A DNA stretch of 44,103 bases, taken from assembly GCA_903946925.1 (NCBI GenBank), contig CAJAXK010000024.1:1-44103 (forward strand), read 5' to 3'. Positions 39,495 to 44,103 of this stretch are shown in pieces (position 1 is the stretch's first letter; every line of letters begins with the position of its first letter). The position numbers and the translations under genes are program-made. The notes beneath the pieces were generated by a model. That model ran no database searches, was not told where the DNA came from, and saw nothing but the letters and a program-made list of their open reading frames with translations. This DNA comes from an uncultured Bacteroidales bacterium. Lineage in GTDB: Bacteria; Bacteroidota; Bacteroidia; Bacteroidales; UBA4417.

Positions 39495-39917
39495 ATGGCA
39501 AATCCAATTTATCCATGCTTGTGGTTCGATGGCAAAGCCCACGAAGCAGCAGAATATTATTGCTCTGTTTTCCCAAATTCCAAGATACTTTCACTAAACC
39601 CGATGGTTGCTATTTTTGAACTAAATGGTACCAAATTCATGGGTTTGAATGGTGGCCCGGAATTCAAATTCACGGAAGCAGTTTCGTTTGTTGTAAATTG
39701 TGAAACACAAGAGGAAATTGACATGTACTGGGACAAACTTACCCAAGGTGGACAAGAAGGCAAGTGTGGCTGGCTTGTTGACAAATTTGGTGTGTCGTGG
39801 CAAATAGTCCCTTCCATTTTGGGCAAACTCATGAACGATCCCGAAAAGGCACCAAGGGCAATGTACGCATTCATGCAAATGAAAAAATTTGATATCGAAA
39901 AATTATTGAATGCTTGA
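39495..39917 (+). CDS. PhnB-like VOC protein
   Basis: 140 aa, the 3-demethylubiquinone-methyltransferase-like (PhnB) branch of the VOC superfamily: PCLWFDGKAHEAAEYYCSVFPNSK, LNGGPEFKFTEAVSFVVNCETQEE, CGWLVDKFGVSWQIVP and MKKFDIEKL. It is slightly shorter than the usual ~155 aa because the loop after SKIL is reduced. The name ubiquinone methyltransferase is historical and not supported. Probably co-transcribed with the preceding VOC gene. Confidence 0.9.
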   Translation: MANPIYPCLWFDGKAHEAAEYYCSVFPNSKILSLNPMVAIFELNGTKFMGLNGGPEFKFTEAVSFVVNCETQEEIDMYWDKLTQGGQEGKCGWLVDKFGVSWQIVPSILGKLMNDPEKAPRAMYAFMQMKKFDIEKLLNA

Positions 39918-39989
39918 TTCCATCTTGTATTACTAACCCAAAATCGAACCTAAAAAAAGGTAAAACAACAACTTCAAACCCAAAACAAA

Positions 39990-40538
39990 ATGCCTCTCAT
40001 TTATCCCATTAAAGGAATTGCCCCAACCATTGGGAAAAACACATTTATAGCCGAAAATGCTACCATTGTTGGCGATGTGGTTATGGGCGACAATTGCAGT
40101 GTGTGGTTTAATACTGTAATCCGTGGCGATGTACATTCCATCCGAATCGGCAACAATGTTAACATTCAGGACGGCGCCATTATCCATTGCACTTACCAAA
40201 AAGCACCTGTTTGTATTGGAAACAATGTTTCAATAGCCCATGCTGCCATTATCCATGGCTGCACCATACACGATAATGTTTTGGTTGGCATGGGAGCCAT
40301 TGTAATGGATGGGGTGGTGGTCGAAAGCAATTCGATAATTGCCGCCGGGGCAGTGGTTTCCCAAAATACACTTGTTGAATCGGGGAGCGTTTATGCCGGT
40401 GTTCCCGCAGCCAAAATCAAATCGATAGACAAAACCTTACTCGAAGGCCAGGTAAACCGAATATCGAAAAGCTATACCATGTATGCCAGTTGGCACGATG
40501 ATTCTATTGTTCCATTGGTTGAGGAAGGGAATGGTTGA
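39990..40538 (+). CDS. Gamma-carbonic anhydrase family protein
   Basis: 182 aa, YrdA/PaaY-type left-handed beta-helix. Hexapeptide repeats are visible throughout (IVGDVVMGDNCSVWFNTVIRGD, NIQDGAIIH, IAHAAIIHGCTIHDNVLVGMGAIV, GAVVSQNTLVESGSVYAGVPAAK). The three metal-binding His positions of this family appear in DGAIIH, IAHAA and IIHGC. These are trimeric cytoplasmic enzymes or metal-binding relatives; carbonic anhydrase activity is uncertain without assay. The stop codon TGA is built from the first unit of the GGTTGAT repeat that follows. Confidence 0.93.
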   Translation: MPLIYPIKGIAPTIGKNTFIAENATIVGDVVMGDNCSVWFNTVIRGDVHSIRIGNNVNIQDGAIIHCTYQKAPVCIGNNVSIAHAAIIHGCTIHDNVLVGMGAIVMDGVVVESNSIIAAGAVVSQNTLVESGSVYAGVPAAKIKSIDKTLLEGQVNRISKSYTMYASWHDDSIVPLVEEGNG

Positions 40539-40764
40539 TGGGTTGATGGTTGATGGGTTGATGGGGGAAATAGAAAATAGGGAAATAGAAAGTAGTTATT
40601 GGGAAAATGGGAGATGAAAAAATAGAAAATAGTTAATTGGAAAATGGAAAATGGTAGTTGGGAAATGTTAAAACAGTCGTTCTTGTTTCAGCAATCTCTA
40701 AATGGCAAAATTTCAGTCAACTATTTTCCATTAACTATTTCCCAATAACTAAACCACAACAACT
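40514..40764. repeat. C-free and G-free tracts forming a long inverted repeat
   Basis: From 40514 to 40673 there is no C on the plus strand (160 nt), built of GGTTGAT/GGGTTGAT and GAAAATAG units. The right part is G-poor, with 40717-40764 free of G. TAGTTATTGGGAAA (40593-40606) is exactly complementary to 40738-40751, and TAGTTAATTGGAAAAT (40630-40645) nearly to 40723-40737, so the two halves form an imperfect inverted repeat. It fills most of the gap between gamma-carbonic anhydrase and the YugP-like gene. Confidence 0.85.
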
Positions 40765-40833
40765 GCCACAATGTCGCACCCATTCCCTTGGCAGGGAATT
40801 TGTTAAATAAGCATCAATCTAAAAACAGAAACC

Positions 40834-41508
40834 ATGTACATAGTAATCTTTATTGGTTTTATGATCATCAGTTTGATTGTGAGCCAGGTGTTAAAATCGA
40901 AATTCAAGAAATATTCTGCCATTCCCATTGGTAAAGGCTTTACGGGAAAAGAAATTGCCGAAAAGATGCTCCGCGACAATGGGATTATGGATGTTCAGGT
41001 AGTTTCGGTGCAGGGACAGCTTACCGACCATTATAACCCACAAACCAAAACCGTAAACCTAAGCCAGGATGTATATTACAAATCGAGCATTTCGGCTGCT
41101 GCCGTTGCCGCCCACGAATGTGGCCATGCCGTTCAGCACGAGGAAGCGTATGCTTTCCTAAAGTTGCGTACCGCAATGGTTCCAGCAGTTAGTTTTGCCT
41201 CCAACTGGATGCAATGGGTGCTGCTGGCCGGAATTTTACTCATAAACACTTTCCCCCAACTCTTGCTGGCTGGTATCATTTTATTTGCTGCCACAACCCT
41301 TTTCAGTTTTGTAACCCTGCCTGTTGAAATTGATGCCAGCCGTCGTGCCCTGCTTTGGCTCAACAACAGTGGTATAACAACTGCCGAAACCCATCCAAAA
41401 GCACAGGATGCACTTAAATGGGCCGCTTATACTTATGTTGTAGCTGCTTTGTCGTCGTTGGCCACACTTCTGTATTACGTAATGATTTTTATGGGCCGCA
41501 GGGATTAA
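40834..41508 (+). CDS. YugP-like membrane zinc metallopeptidase
   Basis: 224 aa. N-terminal membrane anchor (IVIFIGFMIISLIVSQVL), a cytoplasmic or periplasmic segment, the metallopeptidase motif AAHECGHAVQH (HExxH, with the family's AxHECGH form) and two or three further membrane segments near residues 125-165 and 195-215. It is a single-subunit integral membrane protease of the Zn_peptidase_2/YugP family; its substrates are unknown. Ends 20 nt before a good terminator. Confidence 0.93.
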   Translation: MYIVIFIGFMIISLIVSQVLKSKFKKYSAIPIGKGFTGKEIAEKMLRDNGIMDVQVVSVQGQLTDHYNPQTKTVNLSQDVYYKSSISAAAVAAHECGHAVQHEEAYAFLKLRTAMVPAVSFASNWMQWVLLAGILLINTFPQLLLAGIILFAATTLFSFVTLPVEIDASRRALLWLNNSGITTAETHPKAQDALKWAAYTYVVAALSSLATLLYYVMIFMGRRD

Positions 41509-41528
41509 ATTCCCACACAAAATAACAC

Positions 41529-41561
41529 AGCCGGATATCCTATAAGGATTCCGGCTTTTTT
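41529..41561 (+). terminator. Intrinsic terminator after the YugP-like gene
   Basis: AGCCGGA-T-ATCC pairs with GGAT-TCCGGCT around a TATAA loop, followed by a T run: a strong rho-independent terminator 20 nt after the stop codon. Confidence 0.92.
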
Positions 41562-41617
41562 AATGATATTTTTTACTGCAAACAGCTCCCCTTTTTCCTT
41601 CTTGTTTCAAAACCCAG

Positions 41618-41699
41618 CAAATTTCATATTTACATACCTACAACCTACTTCTCAAACTCACAACCAATTACTCACTACTCAAACCATTCAAAAAAACAC
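41618..41699. repeat. G-free tract upstream of the ABC ATPase gene
   Basis: 82 nt with no G on the plus strand, made of loose CAACCTACTTCTCAAACTCAC units. It precedes the promoter at 41762. The remainder of the 41562-41761 stretch shows no gene. Confidence 0.75.
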
Positions 41700-41761
41700 G
41701 CTCAAATCAACAACAAAATTAATTTCGACAATCTTTCAAATTATCCCATACTAAAAACTAC

Positions 41762-41769
41762 TACTTTTG
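41762..41769 (+). promoter_or_regulatory. -7 box of the ABC ATPase gene
   Basis: TACTTTTG, full match to TAnnTTTG, 28 nt before the ATG at 41797. The track's start (TTG at 41767) is the last three bases of this box. Confidence 0.55.
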
Positions 41770-41796
41770 TTATCCATTTATTTATCCCCTTTACAG

Positions 41797-42522
41797 ATGA
41801 GTCAGCAGGAAATAATCCGATTAACCGAAATTACCCGTACCTACAAAGTTGGAACCGAATTGGTAAGGGCTTTGCGGTCAGTTTCCCTTTCAATTTACAA
41901 GAACGAATTTGTAGCCTTAATGGGGCCATCAGGCTCAGGGAAATCTACTTTGATGAACCTGCTTGGCTGTCTCGATACGCCAACAAGCGGGCAATATATC
42001 CTTAACAACCAGGATGTAAGCAAGTTGAACGACAACGAACTTGCCCGCATCCGTAACAAGGAAATAGGTTTCGTGTTTCAAACATTCAACCTGTTGCCAC
42101 GAAGCACAGCCCTTGACAATGTAATGCTACCACAAATTTACGCAGGGGTTTCGAAAACTGACCGGCTTAACCGCGCAAACGAAGTAATTGGGAGTGTGGG
42201 TCTTAGCGACAGGGCACATCACAAGCCTAACGAACTTTCGGGCGGACAACGACAACGAGTGGCTATTGCGCGGGCATTGGTAAACTCCCCTTCGATTATC
42301 CTTGCCGATGAACCAACAGGTAACCTAGATTCAACCACATCGTACGAAATCATGGGAGTGCTTGAGCAAATACACCGTGCCGGAAACACCATTATTCTGG
42401 TAACACACGAAGAAGACATTGCCCTCCATGCCCACCGCATTATCAGGCTTATGGACGGAAAAGTTTCAGCCGATTATTTAAATACAAATATTATTTCGTC
42501 GGCTCAGGCATTGAACAAATAG
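41797..42522 (+). CDS. ABC transporter ATP-binding protein, MacB/LolD/FtsE-like
   Basis: 241 aa from the ATG at 41797 ([19 protein letters not shown]). Walker [10 protein letters not shown] (43-51), Q-loop FQTFNLLPR, signature [15 protein letters not shown] (147 on), Walker B IILADEP with Asp171-Glu172, D-loop and H-loop TH. The [15 protein letters not shown]... start and the NPNELSGG-type LSGGQ place it in the MacB/LolD group that powers lipoprotein export or toxin-type efflux with an FtsX-fold permease. No permease is adjacent; a promoter precedes it and repeats follow, so it appears to be an orphan or to work with a permease elsewhere. Confidence 0.93.
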   Translation: MSQQEIIRLTEITRTYKVGTELVRALRSVSLSIYKNEFVALMGPSGSGKSTLMNLLGCLDTPTSGQYILNNQDVSKLNDNELARIRNKEIGFVFQTFNLLPRSTALDNVMLPQIYAGVSKTDRLNRANEVIGSVGLSDRAHHKPNELSGGQRQRVAIARALVNSPSIILADEPTGNLDSTTSYEIMGVLEQIHRAGNTIILVTHEEDIALHAHRIIRLMDGKVSADYLNTNIISSAQALNK

Positions 42523-42826
42523 GGGTGGATGGTTTGTTATTAGGTGGGTCAAATTTTTGGAGGTTCTATTAGTTTATTGAATAATGGTCTGCTCCTTGTA
42601 AAAATAAGATTTTTTTATCCGCCATTTTTTCCCCAGAATTTTAGAGAATAAAATTTGGGGTTAATTGGAGCCTTTCCATAAAGTCAAGTTTTATTGTTAT
42701 TTGCGATGACCGAATTACAATTGACAAATATAACTCACTGAAAAACAATCGTAATTCGTAATTCGTAATTCGTAATTTTTAGAGTGAACCAAGTTTAAAA
42801 ACAGACTCTAATTAACTCCCCCACCC
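42523..42826. other. Gene-free gap with hairpin and CGTAATT repeat
   Basis: Starts with G-rich sense sequence (AGGGGTGGATGG). CCCCAGAATTTT and AAAATTTGGGG (42631-42660) form a hairpin, preceded rather than followed by a T run. Four tandem CGTAATT copies lie at 42750-42777. Neither terminator nor gene is certain. Confidence 0.6.
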
Positions 42827-43399
42827 ATGAAAAACGACTGGAAAATATACACCAAAACCGGCGATAAAGGCGAAACTTCCCTTATTGGCGGTACGCGCGT
42901 ACCAAAATACCACGAGCGCATTGAAGCGTATGGAACATTGGATGAACTGAATTCATTTATAGGATACCTTCGCGATCAGGTTGAAGATAAGCACATTAGG
43001 GAAGTATTGCTAAAAGTTCAGGAAAACCTGTTCACTGCCGAATCGCTTCTGGCCACTGACCCGGATAAAGAAATCGCACGCAAATTGCCACAATTAAACG
43101 AACGCGATGTTGAAGTGCTTGAACTCGAAATTGATGCCATGAACCAGCACCTTCCAGCTCTGGGTTCGTTTGTTTTACCTGGTGGCCACCCTTTGGTTTC
43201 GCTCTGCCATATTTGCCGTACGGTTTGCCGCCGTGGCGAACGGATAATTATTCTATTGGCTGCCGATACAAAAGTGGACGGGATACTTATAAAATACATA
43301 AACCGCCTATCCGATTACCTTTTTGTACTGGCACGCGAACTTGCCTTTGCTAACAATGTAGCCGATTTGCCTTGGAAACCTGACGTTTCGGACCAATAA
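42827..43399 (+). CDS. PduO-type cob(I)alamin adenosyltransferase
   Basis: 190 aa. The N-terminal ATP-binding motif KTGDKGETSLIGG is followed by ERIEAYGTLDELNSFIGYLR, and the C-terminal helix bundle has CRTVCRRGERIIILLAADT and the conserved YINRLSDYLFVLAREL. These trimeric enzymes form adenosylcobalamin (coenzyme B12) from reduced cobalamin and ATP. No cobalamin riboswitch or other cob genes were seen upstream. Length and motifs indicate a functional full-length gene. Confidence 0.95.
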   Translation: MKNDWKIYTKTGDKGETSLIGGTRVPKYHERIEAYGTLDELNSFIGYLRDQVEDKHIREVLLKVQENLFTAESLLATDPDKEIARKLPQLNERDVEVLELEIDAMNQHLPALGSFVLPGGHPLVSLCHICRTVCRRGERIIILLAADTKVDGILIKYINRLSDYLFVLARELAFANNVADLPWKPDVSDQ

Positions 43400-43497
43400 A
43401 AACCATTGGATTAGTTGCATTTAACCCGAATTTTTAGCTTAAAACCCTTGTAAAACCACTGCCTGCTAATAAGTTATTCACAAATTTACAACTGTTG

Positions 43498-43527
43498 TTG
43501 CTTTTGAACCCGAATAGATTATTTTTG
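43498..43527 (+). promoter_or_regulatory. Promoter of the DUF2795 gene
   Basis: TTG at 43498-43500, a 19 nt spacer and TATTTTTG at 43520-43527, about 30 nt before the ATG at 43557. Good match to the Bacteroidota consensus. Confidence 0.65.
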
Positions 43528-43556
43528 CAAAAAATATAAACCCTAATTTTCGACAA

Positions 43557-43778
43557 ATGTACTGGACGTTAGAATTAGCCTCAAAACTTGAGGATGCCCC
43601 CTGGCCGGCTACAAAAGAAGAACTTCTGGACTACTGTGTTCGCTCAGGAGCTCCAATGGAAGTGGTTGAAAACCTCCAGGAACTGGAAGACGAAGGCGAG
43701 ATTTATGAAAGTATCGAAGATCTTTGGCCCGACTATCCGTCTAAAGAGGATTTCTTCTTTCACGAAGACGAATATTAA
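43557..43778 (+). CDS. Small acidic DUF2795 protein
   Basis: 73 aa, strongly acidic, beginning MYWTLELASKLEDAPWPATKEELLDY and ending YPSKEDFFFHEDEY. This sequence type is highly conserved across Bacteroidota and belongs to the DUF2795 group, whose role is unknown. Its conservation, its own promoter and terminator suggest constant expression. Another reading frame (43588-43824) in the track is a shadow. Confidence 0.9.
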   Translation: MYWTLELASKLEDAPWPATKEELLDYCVRSGAPMEVVENLQELEDEGEIYESIEDLWPDYPSKEDFFFHEDEY

Positions 43779-43793
43779 CCTACAACAAACAGG

Positions 43794-43819
43794 GCACTGG
43801 CAAAACCGGTGCTTTTTTT
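43794..43819 (+). terminator. Intrinsic terminator after the DUF2795 gene
   Basis: GCACTGG / CCGGTGC stem (one G-T pair) with a CAAAA loop, followed by seven T residues. Confidence 0.9.
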
Positions 43820-43837
43820 ATTAAGGGAATCCTTGAT

Positions 43838-43935
43838 GTTGAGAATGCGAGGGGAGACAAGGAGAAAGGAGACAAGGAGAGGGACAATTTTCTGAAATAG
43901 ACATAGAGAGGGGAGACAAGGAGAGAGGAGATTGC
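43838..43935. repeat. Purine-rich GAGGGGAGACAAGGAGA repeat
   Basis: Three or more loose units of GAGGGGAGACAAGGAGA/AAGGAGACAAGGAGAGGG lie after the DUF2795 terminator and before the IS element; the composition is the same as the repeat in mtnA. No gene in 43820-44033. Confidence 0.8.
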
Positions 43936-43971
43936 TTCCAATTCCCAATTCCCTTTCACCTTTAACTAATA

Positions 43972-44103
43972 ACTGTCCTATCATGAAATAGGTTGACAAG
44001 AAGTTTAGTTCATAACTTTACAATTTGTCAAAAATGGGACAGAACAAAGTGCGACGCACCTTCAGTGAACCTTTCAAGCGGGAGAAGGTTAAAATGCTTG
44101 AAG
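43972..44103 (+). mobile_element. Left end of an IS3-type element (partial)
   Basis: The sequence from about 43974 (TGTCCTATCATGAAATAGG) to the window end carries the start of an IS3-type transposase A gene. The exact terminal repeat cannot be set without the other end. Confidence 0.55.
44034..44103 (+). CDS. IS3-type transposase OrfA, N-terminal fragment
   Basis: From the ATG at 44034 an open frame reads MGQNKVRRTFSEPFKREKV and continues to the window end. The RRTFSEPFKREKVKMLE pattern is the typical opening of the helix-turn-helix transposase A (HTH_Tnp_1) of IS3-family elements. Cut by the right edge. Confidence 0.7.
   Translation, partial: MGQNKVRRTFSEPFKREKVKMLE

Noticed and set aside
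42700-42826. Cobalamin riboswitch upstream of the adenosyltransferase
   Set aside because: No B12-box-like core sequence seen; the region is AT-rich with the CGTAATT repeats.

Overview
The window looks like a chromosomal segment of a free-living, polysaccharide-degrading member of the Bacteroidota, probably Bacteroidales/Marinilabiliales-like. The evidence is type IX secretion C-terminal sorting domains (YPNP...), a TonB-dependent receptor with a carboxypeptidase-regulatory-like N-domain, GH127/GH92/GH13 enzymes, an enlarged IspG, a conserved small DUF2795 protein, and many promoters of the Bacteroidota type (TTG/TTTG, about 19-22 nt, then TAnnTTTG). No rRNA, tRNA, CRISPR array or phage genes were seen.

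Layout. 1-2684 (minus): the 5' end of a sugar MFS transporter (absent from the ORF track), a GNAT/YoaP-like protein, a DHFR/RibD-like reductase and an AraC regulator. 2815-7834 (plus): a two-gene glycan operon, a GH127-type enzyme fused to a CE1-like esterase followed by a GH92 mannosidase, driven by a clear promoter opposite the AraC gene. 7863-9815: an SPL-like radical SAM protein and a divergent SnoaL-like/HxlR pair with an inverted repeat between them. 10091-12532 (plus): a secreted GH13 amylase and a YciI-like protein. 12619-18009 (minus): a flavodoxin-fold NAD(P)H oxidoreductase, a LytS-type kinase and LytTR regulator, preceded by a TonB receptor. 18274-20617 is an accessory islet: a complete RelE/ParE-type toxin-antitoxin pair, an AT-rich HEPN-like orphan and a second antitoxin whose toxin seems truncated at an intergenic repeat. 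20913-24966 (minus): ispG, a TPR/beta-barrel protein and an ECF sigma factor. 25482-32833: envelope and secreted proteins (two T9SS substrates, a lipoprotein, a propeller-like protein, a BamA/TamA-like barrel). 33007-43778 is mostly housekeeping: mtnA, tag, a methyltransferase, creD, nadB, two VOC proteins, a gamma-carbonic anhydrase, a YugP-like membrane protease, an orphan MacB/LolD-like ATPase, a PduO-type cobalamin adenosyltransferase and a DUF2795 protein. At the right edge an IS3-type orfA begins.

The most unusual signal is not a gene. Many intergenic gaps hold short-period, low-complexity tracts with extreme strand asymmetry, for example 160 nt without any C just after the gamma-carbonic anhydrase, and 95 nt without any G (plus strand) just after the kinase. 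The G-rich, C-poor strand tends to be the sense strand immediately after stop codons, and the C-rich, G-poor strand tends to be sense before start codons. Some tracts supply the stop codon itself (ispG, gamma-carbonic anhydrase), one carries a candidate ispG promoter box, one forms a G-quadruplex motif after nadB, and one of the same purine-rich type lies in frame inside mtnA. Three further palindromic intergenic repeats of different consensus are present. All family assignments come from reading motifs; no database search was run.
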